Assembly (NCBI GenBank): GCA_025617375.2
Contig: JAMYGW020000010.1
Coordinates: 124,001 to 188,000 of the forward strand
Source of the DNA: Acarospora socialis
Lineage: Eukaryota; Ascomycota; Lecanoromycetes; Acarosporales; Acarosporaceae
Reading direction: 5' to 3'
DNA length: 64,000 nt
Made by a program: the position numbers and the translations under genes. Positions 34,601 through 46,797 of the stretch are shown here, piece after piece. The notes below the pieces were generated by a model. The model searched no databases. It saw only the letters and a program-made list of their open reading frames with translations, and was not told the DNA's origin. Within the stretch, counting starts at the first letter, position 1. Every line of letters starts with the position of its first letter.

Positions 34601-35890
34601 CTAAAAGATTACATCCTGATCCTCCTGTTCACCCAAGACATCAGACGGGGTCGGACCACTCTCGTTTTCCTTGTCGCTTCCTCGACGTCTCGCAGCCATT
34701 TCCGCGTCTGCGGCGGCGCTGTCTCTTTGCTTCTTATTCGAGACCTTCGTAACCTGTCAGTACACGGGCTAGAGGGGGGAGGCTGCCTCTTCGCAGTGAA
34801 CAATCACCTTCTTTAACCTGTAGAACTCTTCCCGGTCCAGCTCGTCCAGCTCAGCGTTGATGTCTTCAACGTATTAGCGTTCTCACCTAAGAGGAACATG
34901 GTCCAACATACACTTGATGGTATTCTCGGTGCGAGGAATTATGACCTGTACACATTTAGGACTGCTCCCAAATGAAAGCTCAATTTCGGTATACTAACGT
35001 GTTCACTTGGATGGAAAAGGCAGATGTTAGTCGTGCTTCGCGCATCATTAAGGGGATGACATCTGGCCACACTGACATTGCGTTGACTGTGAGCAGCACG
35101 TCGTCAGTAAACAGGCTGTGCGGTGTAACCAGTGCTGCGACATACCTCTCCTATTGACGACCTTGATGACCTCGTCCAATATCACGAATGCGGTCTGGCA
35201 CGCCACGCATCAGCTTTACTTCGCCGGTCTCTTGGCACCCATGTCCCGTACCTGCAGACTGGCAAGCTCTACTAAGGTCTCGACAGCCCGAGCATATGTT
35301 TCTCGACACCGCTGGACCTGCTGCCCACCCTTGCCCAAGCCCGTCAGACCGAAATCATTGTTCCCTTCCGTGGTGTAGCTCTCGAACTGAGGTAAGAAAA
35401 CGCCGGAGACATTTTCTTGCTTGGTGCGGACTCGAAAGCGGGCGGACTTGGCGGATTCTTGGATCTGATATCCGATATCTCCTCCAACGGCGTACGTGAC
35501 TTCGGCTAGGGAAAAGGCTGCAATCTGCATCACGCGACCCATCTTTCGTTTGGCTTCGTCAATCCGCCGAGTAATCTCTATCCACATCTTCAGTGACATC
35601 CAAGCGAGCCAGGTGCTCTAGCGCTCAATGCATACCACGGAACCGTCTATGGACAAGATATGGTGGTTAACGAACAGCCTGGCTCCAAGCTCCTTCGACG
35701 TACTTTGTCAAGGCTTCACTTTTCCTCTTCAGTAAACTATGGCCCGTTTCGGCCCCCTTCAGCTTGTTCTTCATAGCTCCCAACGACTGGCGAGTTGGGA
35801 ATACTGCTTCCCGGTCCTACAATGCATAATTAGTTCAGGTCATGCGATATCTTTCCAGAACGGCATGAGATGTACTCCTGCTCCTGACAT
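34601..35890 (-). CDS. VMA8: V-type proton ATPase subunit D; ten exons including three microexons
   Basis: Exons: 35890-35876, 35816-35704, 35646-35636 (11 nt), 35577-35252, 35194-35146, 35086-35077 (10 nt), 35005-34999 (7 nt), 34945-34912, 34863-34808 and 34753-34601, giving 257 residues (yeast 256). All junctions are GT-AG and in phase. The microexons restore KRFREITRR, RRVNAI and IEHVIIPRTENTI, all highly conserved in Vma8. The long exon has AEVTYAVGGDIGYQIQE and SGVFLPQFES. Subunit D is the central rotor stalk linking the catalytic V1 head to the membrane ring of the vacuolar proton pump. The start is set by MSGAGDREAVFPTRQ. It is divergent from SYF1 with only 269 bp between them. Confidence 0.92.
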
Positions 35891-36159
35891 TGTGAGTCTA
35901 TGTAGCCGCAAGCTGGGAAAAGAGGTAAAACTCGTCCTGGACTTTGATGTGAGCGAGTACTCATATAATCACGAGTCAATATCAGGTAGACTAGGGTCAC
36001 CATACGGTATCTGGGCTGAGTGATTGGCTGGTTCTGGGGCCTAGGGGTGAAGATAAGGTTATTAGTCAGCCGGTGCATCCCGTCCGCTCTCTCTTCTGCT
36101 TTAAGGGCCCTGTTCGAGTAGCAAGGCGCGCACAACCGCGCATCGTCCCTTACCACAGA
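35891..36159. promoter_or_regulatory. Short divergent promoter VMA8 / SYF1
   Basis: 269 bp between head-to-head start codons, so the two promoters must overlap or be shared. I see no specific binding site that I could name. Confidence 0.45.
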
Positions 36160-38923
36160 ATGCCGGGAGAACTTATGCGGAAGCTCATCATGGGTGATCC
36201 GCCGAACATGTCAAAGAATCCACCTTCGGACCTGGATCTTTACCTTGTGGTGAGCGCTCTATCCTTCCGTCACGGTACTAGCCGGTACTAACGGGCTTCA
36301 TAGTCCGGAGAAGACACAATCTACGAGCAGGATATTCTTCGCGACCCCGGTAGCATAAAGCCATGGCTGGCGTATGTTGAGTTCAAACGGCAACATGGTA
36401 CTCGACTGGAGCAAGCATTCGTACGTCCACACTCACACCTGGCTTTCCCGCAGTTCCTCATAATTGTAGGACTGACTCTTCATAGATCTTGGAACGGGCA
36501 TGCACCCAGCTACCTCGATCCTACAAGCTCTGGAAAATGGTACGGTCCCGGAAGTCCTCGGACACAGAGAAAGCTCATGCTCATGCATCCTGCAGTACCT
36601 CGAATTTCGCGTCAGACATCTCAGGAAGAAGAACCCTGCGATTCACGCGGCTCAGTATACTAAAGTCAATGCTTTGTTTGAAAGATCCCTGATACTGCTC
36701 AACAAAATGCCAAGAATCTGGGAGATGTACCTATCTTTCCTTATGCAACAACCCCGAGTTACACTCGTTCGCCGGGCATTCGATCACGCCCTCCGTGCCC
36801 TACCCATCACCCAGCATAATCGCATTTGGGCTCTGTATCGACCGTTCGCCAACGCTGCATCGGGAGAAACTGCAATCAAGATCTGGCAAAGATATATGCA
36901 GATACATCCGGAGGACGCGGAGGATTATATCGAGCTCCAGATTGAGCTGGGCCGATATGCAATGGCGGTGAAAAGCTACATCGGCATCCTCAACAATCCT
37001 CGGTTCCGGAGCAAGGTTGGAAAAAGCCATTTCCAGATATGGAGTGATATGGTGGACTTGTTAGTCGCACACGCGGAAGAAGTGGAAACAGGCGAGTCGA
37101 CTGGCATAGATATTGGCATGATTATTCGTAGTGGGATTGAAAGATTTGCCGATCAGAGAGGAAAGCTATGGGCCGGGCTAGCGACCTATTGGATCAGAAA
37201 AGGAAGCTTTGAGAGGGCTAGAGACGTTTTCGAGGAAGGCGTGACCACCGTCATGACTGTGCGCGACTTCACATTGGTTTTTGATTCTTATGCCGAATTC
37301 GAGGAATCTATCATCGGAACGCTTATGGATACGGCGGCCTTGCGCTCAGAAAAAGGGATACTGGATGAAGACGCTGACTTTGACCTTGACATCCGTATGA
37401 TGCGATTTGAACAGTTGATGGATCGGAGACCGTTTCTGGTGAACGATGTTCTACTACGACAGAACCCCAACATCGTCATAGAATGGGAGAAGCGGGTTGC
37501 TTTATGGGGAGACAATAAAACTGAGGTTGTCCAGACGTACACGGACGCCATCGCCGCAGTCCAACCACGAAAAGCGATTGGCAAATTTCACGAGTTATGG
37601 GTGAACTATGCGAAGTTTTATGAGCACGCTGGAGACTTGCGGACCGCCAACATCATTATGGAAAAGGCCGTCAAAGTACCTTTCAAGTCAGTGGCGGAGC
37701 TGGCGGAGATGTGGTGTGAGTGGGCTGAGATGGAACTCCGAAATGAGAACTTTGACAAAGCGGTGAGTATCATGGCCAAAGCCACACAGGCTCCCAAAAG
37801 GTCCACTATCGACTATTTCGATGAGACCTTACCACCACAGCAGCGCGTTCACAAGAGCTGGAAGCTGTGGAGCTTCTACGTGGATCTTGTGGAGAGTGTC
37901 GGTACTCTGGAAGACACGAGGAAAGTCTACGAGAGGATATTCGAGCTGCGTATCGCCACTCCACAGACCGTGGTCAACTATGCCAATCTCCTTGAAGAAA
38001 ACAAATATTTCGAGGAGTCGTTCAAGGTTTACGAACGTGGCCTCGATCTCTTCAGATATCCGGTGGCTTTCGAGCTCTGGAATCTGTACCTAACCAAGGC
38101 CGTCGACCGGCATATCGGGATAGAGCGGCTACGGGACTTGTTCGAGCAGGCGGTCGAAGATTGTCCGCCGAAATTCGCGAAGGTACTGTACCTCATGTAC
38201 GGCGCTTTGGAGGAAGAGCGGGGGCTTGCGAGGCACGCAATGCGCATCTATGAGCGTGCAACTCGAGCGGTGGCCGATGAGGATCGATTTGAACTGTTCA
38301 ACTTCTACATCACAAAGTCAGCGTCTAACTTTGGCCTCACATCAACCCGACCGATCTACGAGCGGGCAATCGCGGCGTTACCGGACAACGAAGCTAGAGA
38401 CATGTGTCTCAAGTTTGCAGAGATGGAGCGACGGTTGGGCGAGATTGACCGTGCCCGCGCCATCTACGGTCATGCGTCACAGTTCTGTGATCCGCGCACG
38501 ACGCAGGATTTCTGGGCCAAGTGGGAGGCTTTTGAAATTCAACACGGAAACGAAGATACGTTCAAGGAGATGCTTCGAATCAAGAGAAGTGTACGAGCAC
38601 AGTACAAGTAAGTTGTACCACACTTCCCACAGTGTAGTCGGCGAAGCTGACATTGTACCAGTACGGATGTCAATTTCATTGCGTCACAAGCCCTGGCAAG
38701 AAGCCAGCAGAGACCCGATGAGAATGCGAATGAAGATTCAGTTGCTGAGTCGGACGAACGTGCTGACGCAATGGCTGAGCTGGAGCGTCAAGCTCGAGCG
38801 CCTCAAGGGTTTGTGCCTGCCAGCAGCGGCCCCGAAGGTGGCAGTGTGCCCAAGATCGACCATGCTCGTGTAACAATAAATCCGGACGCGATCGACTTGG
38901 ACATAACAGATGGAGTATCATAA
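36160..38923 (+). CDS. SYF1: Pre-mRNA-splicing factor Syf1 (HAT-repeat protein)
   Basis: Five exons: 36160-36249, 36304-36420, 36486-36539, 36596-38607 and 38662-38923, about 844 residues. The conserved N-terminus is SGEDTIYEQDILRDPGS, followed by LPRSYKLWKMYLEFRVRHL (joined across intron 3) and a long run of half-a-TPR helices such as RIWEMYLSFLMQQP and ITQHNRIWALYRPFA. The tail is acidic and Ser-rich. Syf1 (XAB2 in animals) is a scaffold of the Prp19-associated complex that is present in the catalytic spliceosome. ATG 36160 is the first in-frame start; ATGs at 36190 and 36208 would remove 10 or 16 residues and are equally plausible, because the family usually has a very short leader. Confidence 0.94.
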
Positions 38924-39278
38924 CCAACTTCAAATCGGATGACGTTAAAATATCCTTGGTTTCGAGCGATCTTGTCTTCCGGCGTCAGGGCAACGGAGGA
39001 GGTCGGCATTCGGTAGGGACGTCATTTATCATAGGTAAGGCGTCAATATTGCAATACATAATCATCGCATATCACAGCAGCCATGCAAGAGGCTTGTTTC
39101 CGCATATTGAACAACTGTCTCGTTGCCCGAGCCATGTAGAGCAGCTGCAGGAATATAGTCACAGCTACCCATGTCCATACTATACAACAAGGCAAGACCA
39201 AAAACGGCAAGCAAAGGACAACCGAGCCAGAGTGTGGGGTAGTCTTCGAAACATTCGCAATAAGTACACTGGCTAACC
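38924..39278. other. Convergent 3' intergenic
   Basis: 355 bp between the SYF1 stop and the stop of the small minus-strand gene. No gene is seen. Confidence 0.5.
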
Positions 39279-39743
39279 TCATAACCAACCCTAGCATGAT
39301 TGTCAACGCTGAGTTCCAACAGCGCACGCGGTTGGGCTCGAGGCAGTACACACCTTCTGCTTGAGCTTCTCGTGAAAACTCTGGTCCCTGTCTTTACCCC
39401 TACCGGTATGAGCGTCTCGAGAGCCCGGGGTGGCGTAGATACTCCCTTCACGCTTCTGGAACCTCGAGGGAGGAACTTTGGAAGCATCTGGCAAAGATTT
39501 AGCGCTGAATCCCCCATTTGGCACGGACCACAAGGGCCAGGGATACATACCCCACTCTTTGCTCATGCGTCGATCTCGAGGCATAGGGTTCGGATCCGCG
39601 GATGGCGAGGTGGACAGGTCCGGTAGGGTGTCGTTTTCACGTTGATTCGCGAAAGGGTCGTTGTCCGACGTCCGTTGGGCGGCAAAAGGGTCGGCGTTCC
39701 CACCTGCGTTCCCACCGGCGATGTTGACGGGGTCGCTGGACAT
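39279..39743 (-). CDS. Small conserved fungal protein of unknown function
   Basis: Three exons: 39743-39551, 39487-39354 and 39290-39279, 112 residues. The first third is Asn/Asp/Ala-rich with two copies of an NDPFA-QR-like unit. The conserved core, formed by the first splice, is MSKEWDASKVPPSRFQKREG, followed by SIYATPGSRDAHTGRGKDRD and FHEKLKQKGWL at the C-terminus. I recall this SRFQK...SIYATP...HEKLKEKGW pattern from small uncharacterised proteins in many ascomycetes. The last exon has only three codons plus stop (GWL), supported by that remembered ending. A CACAG just upstream of the ATG could be the acceptor of a 5' UTR intron. Confidence 0.72.
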
Positions 39744-41605
39744 GTCGGCGCGGTTTGTGCCTGTGGGAACAAATTAGTGTCCTGCGAGCCCAGGTTCGTT
39801 CTCTGCAGTGGTTCGCTTCAAACCTTGTGTTGCGAAGTCTTGGGTGCGGGGTTCCATTGAAGCCATTGATGGCGAGTCGATTGACGACCACTGTCTATAT
39901 CCACAATCGGAGAGACTCGTGGGCTGAAGCTTGGAAATCTACGCGGCAAGGAGCGTCAGATGTCTTTGACTGCCACGGTGATGCTTGCTTGACGGCTGTG
40001 AGTGGAAGCGGATATACGATGACTATATAGCGGAGCAGACTATGTAGACAAGCTCTAGCTTTCTCTATCGTTCCCGTCTATCTGTCGGTCATTGGATGGG
40101 AGGTGGGGGGGAAGAAGAGGGGCACACAATAGCTGCGGGCCAGATAAGTCAACCGGATAAGGTGTACTCAGGTAGATGACGTGCCAGCCAGTGATCAGGT
40201 AAGGAAATACATGGCGGTACGCGCATCAGTTCACGAACGACGGGGACTAGGAGAGTATCTGTACTTCTTTTTGTTTAAGCATCTACTCGGGTGATTCGAT
40301 TCACTCATGTCTTGGCATTGACAATGGCATTGCACAGCACTCACCTACCAAGCTCAGATCCTCCCCTACCTCATATCGCCTTGGCTCGGGCTTTAGGTCG
40401 CTGTCATCACTCGATTACCCTGCCTTAGCATTAGACTATCCTCTCAGCTCTTAATAAGGCCGGTAGCGAATCAGAACGGGTCTAATACGCCCGACCAGCT
40501 CAGCACGCAAACGAGCGGTTTCGTGAGTGAGTTTGTCATGGCGTCTCCCTGAACTTGAAACGATCTACATGGTTGGATTCGTTAATCTCGTAATGTATAA
40601 CATGTGAGAAACGCGGCCATGGAGGGGTGATGGTCGATAGGGCACGAGCTAAGCAGATACCATTCATCATACCCCGTACATGAAATGATTCCCCACCTAT
40701 CGAATAACTGAGGAGGAGAGGTTTTTATCTGCCGACCAATAAAGACACGGATCCTACTCACACGCGAACCCACTTTCCCACCAATGCCCCAACCGCTATT
40801 TCCTTTTCTTTGCCTTACATGTAGGATCATTTCGAGGTTCCCCGCCTTGGCCGACAGGGTATGTATCTACCTACCTACCTACCTACCTACCTATTTGCAT
40901 CATCCATCATCATCAACCATCATCCTCCTTCTATGAAGCGCTTCCGTTACGAACAACCTTGATTGTATTGCCATAACGAGCAAAGGTATCACATTAGAAT
41001 CGGCGCACTAGTCAATCTCTCTCAGAGCTGCCTTACCGACAATATGAGGGTCCGTGGCGATCTGCACGCCGGCTTCTCGTATCAATAAGGGTTGTGTACG
41101 GACAGGAAGCTTAAACGAAGTACCTTCCCCACCAATATTGACGCCTGTACTTTGTACCGACAGGTACCGTTACACTACTCATACTCCATACCCGTGCCTT
41201 GATAGAGACGTCACCACCCGCCAGAGTGCGCTGTATGAGTAAGAAACGAAAACTACATGTATCTATCACGCTATTGTCTGCGGGCGTGTACAGCAATTGT
41301 ACAACTGTACCTACAGTACTTCTATACCTGAGTTGACCCAGCCAGCAGTGAATGCTGAATCTCTGCTTTTAAACAATGTACCCATCATCGTTATTCTGAT
41401 ATTGTTCTGGACAGCGATGTTAAGCTCGTAAATGGTTCTATGTCAAATAATATAAATACGTGATGCGCCCCGAATGCCATTCCAGATGCGGGTAGAATGC
41501 AAAAGCCATCTGATCCTACAATACAAGCCACTTGGGGCCAGCGAGCACATACAGAAGTCCCAAGAAGAGTCAACAAACAGTACTATACAACAAGACCGAC
41601 GCTCC
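39744..41605. other. Intergenic with a CTAC microsatellite
   Basis: About 1.86 kb between the small gene and the 3' end of the ARF-GEF gene. A run of at least seven CTAC/CCTA tetranucleotides lies at 40863-40893, followed by a CAT-rich stretch. No gene is supported. Confidence 0.6.
40863..40893. repeat. (CTAC)n microsatellite
   Basis: Consecutive CTAC units are interrupted only at the ends. Shorter CTAC runs occur at 17378, 32104 and 32233, so the motif is common in intergenic DNA of this genome. Confidence 0.85.
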
Positions 41606-44600
41606 TCATCTGCCACTCGGTTCAGGCGCTTCACGAACCGCTGCATTCTGGTCCGCCGGTGTCGTAGGAGCCGCAACTTCCTTCTGGGCTCGCTCTGGAA
41701 AGACTTCGCCAAAGAGGTTGGGCAAGAACCGGTTTAGGCGCCTCCAGGTCTCTTCCCACAGACGTTTGTCTCCCGCGCCTTCGCCCGGCGGAAGCAGGAA
41801 ACCTCCGTTCACCATCACCAAAAGGATGTTCTTCAAGCTTTCCGGAACGGCTTCCTCCTACTCACTCGGTCAGAACACTACGTTGTGGAACCTCGAGCGG
41901 GGACCAATGGAAGCATTCATCGTCGCCCACTTACTAGATTGTCTCCCTGTCCGCTGTTCATCAAGCGATCCATGATGTCAAGGATCCGGAGCCAGAGGTC
42001 AAGCATACCTTCCCACTCCGAGAGTAGAACCAGATAGTTGAGAAAAATCTTGCATAGGAGTGTCGCGGCTTGGACTCTCGTCTCACTCATGCCGACAGGG
42101 TCGGACTGGTAGACTTCGGGCTTGAGTAAGCGGGTGATGAGGGGGAATAAAACTTCTCCGAATATTGCGGTCCACTCCTGATGATCCGCACACGCGAGCT
42201 CGGGAGAGAGGAGGGAGCGTTGCAGGGATGAGAAGGCCTGGTGTCTGATTTCGCGGCAAGGGTTGACGCACTGGGTCGCTAACGCCCGAAATATTGGAGA
42301 CCAGTACGTTATCCAGGCTGCCCTCTGGTCAGCAAATACCGGACGCAAACCATAATTAGGGTGGGCCAACCTTCTCTCTTGTCTAGGTGAGACTGTTGTA
42401 TCAAAGCAGGCACGCTTCCTGTTAGAGCATAAACAATGCCGATTGCCTTGATCCCCCGAGCCACAACCTCGTCTCCCCTGGGTTCCTTGTCAGCACGGAG
42501 ATGACCACTTCCCGTACATCTGGACTTACTGCGCCTTTGTCGGCTTGGCTGATTTTGATCGGCGTCCAGCCTTATCCAACCTTTGCTCCTGTACCGCGCC
42601 GACGCTGCCGGCAGTGGCATAGTCATTCAGCAGGGCTATGGCGCATTCATAGTTGTCTGCATTTACAGCCGAAGGGGCGCCGATTGTGACATCCTCTAGC
42701 AACGTGAATACAGGGCCTGATATCTCTTTGACCTGATGCAAGTTTCGTAGGATGGACCAAAAGTCCGGGGAATTTGTGATCTCTTTCCTGAGCGGACTTG
42801 AAGCTTTAAGGCATTTCGAGAGGCCCCGCAATATTGGTAGACCAGACTTGGTCAGTGTGCCCTGGCTAAAGCTGGAGATCGTGTGGAGTATGATGGGAGC
42901 TCGGATGAAGGGTTGTTCCTGTAACTTGTTAGGCCTGCGCTCATCCCACGAGCCATACTCACTAACATGACTGACGGAAAGAAGAGTCAGTAGATAACAG
43001 ACGGCTCTCGACACGACAACGGGATGTGTGCTCGCCGCGTTCCGGATCATGTTATGTAACGCTTCGAAGACATCCTTTCCCAGGATTCCTATCGTGTTCT
43101 TATCCCTCAAGGCAATGATCGTAACAAGCTCAAGTACGTAGACGGTTGCCGGGTCATAACCGGAGCTATCTGGATTGATCCTGTCGATTTCTGGACGTAT
43201 TGAACTTTGGGCTGGTAAAGCAGGCTTCACGACAATCACCACGGGTGAGGATTCCTCCGGAAGGTGCGCAAGTAAAGATGAGAGCAACCATTGCAGTGCG
43301 GTAGGAGGAATTTTCCTAGCGTCTTGAGCAGGTTGAATCCTCAGTAAGTGGCAAGGACTTACATGATGTTTGAGAAGACGTCTTCCATAGCACAGGCGTT
43401 TATGCAGTCTACAGTACACATTGTACTATCAAGTTCATCCTCCGATGGTTCCGGGGGGTCGTCAGCTGCATAGCTCGAAAGATACGATGTAAATGCCTGG
43501 AAAAGCCCGCTTTCGCTTGACCTGTCACCACGGTCAACTACCTGTGACGGGCTGTGCAGTGGGATCGGTGGGATGTCCAAGATCGCATAACTGGAAGGAA
43601 AGAATGGTGGGATCAAGGAGTTGACGAATAAATTGAGCCAGATCCGGACAATCTAGATTGACATTAGCCGCGCCATTGGGTTGGGGGTTGGATTGTACGG
43701 ACGTATTGCCAACCCTTTCGAACTACTGCCTCGTTTCCCTTTATCAAGCCAAATAACACAACGGTGGCCAGTTGGGCTTTGTATTCCCTGCCGAACCTGA
43801 CGGCCAACTCACTGACCATCACTCTCTTGTCCCCTGCTTGTACTTCGGTGTTCAGACTCGTGTTCGGTGGCGTGTCCGAGGCCAAAGTGCTAATCGAGCT
43901 GAGGCAGAAAATGATATGATCCAGGGCTTCTGTCAAGCCGTATGCGGCCGCTATACGTGCACATTGATCGAATCCGGTTACAACCCTGGTAAAGACGGTG
44001 TCGTCCGAAGCAGACATGAAGACGTAGGATAACGTTGCAACTACTGGTTTCCACGTGGCCTCGAACATATCGGCATCGAAGAGGTTGGTGTCACAGATCA
44101 CCAAGTCGCCTGCGGACTCCGTATGAAATAGTAGTTCTTTCCACGCATAATCAAAGGCTTGCTTGTTGTCATGCTCTTCGGGTAATATGATCTCATTCGT
44201 TTTGATAGAGTCATATATCTCCTGAAGGTATTCGGGAGCAAAGTCCGCATTTCCGTTCACACCTCGCAAGTTTCTGGCAAATTGATCATATGACATGCGA
44301 CTCTGGGATTTTACTTTAGGGCTGTGTTGATCGGTATTGAGCATGATGATCGCGTACGTCAAAACATACACGGCGTCTTTGTCCGCGACACCTTCGGGTG
44401 TGGAGTTGGCGCAGTACTTCTCCGAGAAGACCGTCAGTATGCGCTCGATCAATGCTGACTCACCCGGCAATCGAAACGACTCGAGAAGCTCACGGAGTGC
44501 CTCATCGACCCGTTTCCCAGAAAAGTCGAAGAGGTCAAGGAAGGCTTCTAGGACGTGTTCATTATCTTTCTTCGATATATAATCTCCCAAAGTCTTTTTC

Positions 44601-46797
44601 GAGACCCTAGTGGTGCCCTTCAAAAACTTAGCCACCGAGTGAGGATCCTCTGGCTTCTCGATAATACCCTCGGCCGCAAGATATGCGAGTCCAGCCTTTG
44701 GGCTTTCGTTAAACCTTGTAGCTCCTTGTATAACGATCCGTTTCCGAGCCCTGTGCTCCCGAAGCTTCTGTCGATCAGGGTAGCCGTGAGGATCTGGCAC
44801 TTGATCCAGACGGGTGGCGATGAACTGAATGTAATTCAGTAACGCTTCGAGACACAACGGTGGCACGTTCGTGGTACTCCAGGTGGCTGAGTCTGGGAAA
44901 GCGTTTCTCGAAAGGAGACCAACTACATCTTCGCACAAATCGCTCCTGTCAACCTCACAATCATAGTTGACAAAAAGCTCCACTAAGAAACTTGGGATCC
45001 TTGCCAGTGCTCCAATGCTCTCTACCATGGCTTCTCGAGCGTCCGGTTTCCTCGAGCCACCCTCCATACCGAGCTTCTGCCTGTCTTTTATGGGTACCGG
45101 AGTGGATCGACCACTGTTGGTCTTCGACGGAGGGGGCTTGACAAGCTTGGGAGCACGAGGGACGCCTTCGTAGACTGCTGGATCGATCCCAGACTCCCGT
45201 GGAATCTCTACACGCGGATGAAGACATGCGACAAGGTATGAGAGGAAGAGCTCTTGTTGCAGCTTCAAGGCTCTTCTGCACGTTGCTAAGAGAGTGCCAG
45301 CCACCCTTAGCGACTCATTCAGTATGCTCATATTCTCAGAGCGAATGAGTTGAAAGAGATGTCGGCATAGATCGTCCTTCGCAAGCTTGGCGAGACTAGG
45401 GTGCTTCGCTATGGAGGGTCCTGCAACCTCGAGAGCGACATCAATGATTCTCAAAGCCATAATTCGCATGCCATCCGTGTGATGTCGGTCGTTGGGCTCG
45501 AGAAGGTCAACCAAAGCTCTAAAAAGTTCCCGGATGGAAGGTAACGAATAAGGCTTAATCTCTGGCGTGTCGTTTCTGTTTTGAAGTTGCGCAAATTCAG
45601 CTGTAATACTGCTGGTAGCTACCGGGTGAACACCGTCACCATCGGCTTCGGACGTTTCTCCTATTGCTGGAGGCTGTGTATCCGTTGCACTCAGCTGTGG
45701 AGTATTGAGGCTGTCGCCATTCAAAGAAGGATCCATTTTGACTGTGTCCATATCTCCCTTGGTGATCTCCTCCAAGGTGTCGCGTGTATTACTAGCCTCT
45801 GTCTCCAAATCTTTCAAGCGCTCGAAGATGACCTGACACATTGACACCATGGCTATCTCTGCAGACCGACGCAGCAGCTCTGATAGTCTAATTTGACAGC
45901 ACATGCTTAATCCCGTTTCCATGATCTGGCAGACACTTTCATCACCCAAACTTTCTCCTCCAGGGCCTGATAGTATTTCTTCCATAAGCTTCAATATCCG
46001 AAGAAGTACAATCTCGTCGGCGGCTGAGTCACTTGCCTCAAAACGACAGTGGGTGATAGCAGCGGATAGCAGCTGCATTGCCAATGGTAGTCGCGGCGAG
46101 CTTCGGTTGATGATTTTATACGCAAAGAATTTGGTGATGGCGACAAGGGCAAGCGATGTGATAGGCGCAGAGGTTGAGGAAGACCTTATGACCTGGAGAA
46201 AAGGGTGCAACAGCGAAGGCGTGTCGTAGTCCCGAATGTCTAAACCAGCCATCAGACCTTCCCAAGAACAGCAATTAGGCGGCAACACTTCGTACCTGTA
46301 CAGCTATTCAGATCACTCCTGAGCCGCGCAAAGGCAGCCATCAACGGACTGTCCTGCATGCTTTTCCCCTTCTTGCCTCTCAGACCCCAGCGGTTCGACA
46401 GCCCAGTGTCATTTCGTTCATCAAATGGGAGCGAATGCCCGTTCCAATGTTGCCCCATATGCATAGACCCATCTCTAGGGGTAGAAGGTCGAGAGGTTTC
46501 CAGCCTGGTGCTCGCATAACCATTGCCTCCACCGAGTATGGCCGAAACGGAAGAATGCGCCCAGCGGGCGTGCTTCCTCATGGCCGACGTCACGGTTATA
46601 CATTCTGTCGTTATCAATGCCACAGGGTCCACCGCTACTGATCTAGCAGTGGACGGCTGGTAATTTTCCGGCATCTGGAGTACAGCAGCTTGTGCTCCGC
46701 AAGCCACCGATATCACCGGACCATCCAGTGTTCTCGTATGGTCTTCGAATGCTGGAAGCGGCGAGTGCTGAGTTCGAGGAGTCTCTCCATCGCTCAT
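41606..46797 (-). CDS. Golgi ARF guanine-nucleotide exchange factor with Sec7 domain (Gea1/2, GBF1 type)
   Basis: Eight exons on phase grounds: 46797-46296, 46257-43703, 43652-43363, 43315-42967, 42918-42530, 42477-42371, 42317-41935 and 41857-41606, about 1608 residues. The N-terminal DCB/HUS regions include DYDTPSLLHPFLQVIRSSST. The Sec7 domain starts near KGTTRVSKKTLGDYIS. It has LDLFDFSGKRVDEALR and the catalytic-glutamate loop SFRLPGESALIERI, then AYVLTYAIIMLNTDQHSPKV-like sequence. Long helical HDS regions follow. These exchange factors activate Arf1 on early Golgi for COPI budding. The first intron is very short: 38 bp, or 43 bp with an alternative donor. A 48-bp intron at 42966-42919 has no frame effect if retained. 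Confidence 0.93.

Noticed and set aside
35188-35499. + strand ORF opposite VMA8
   Set aside because: It lies antisense to well-supported VMA8 exons and has no recognisable product.
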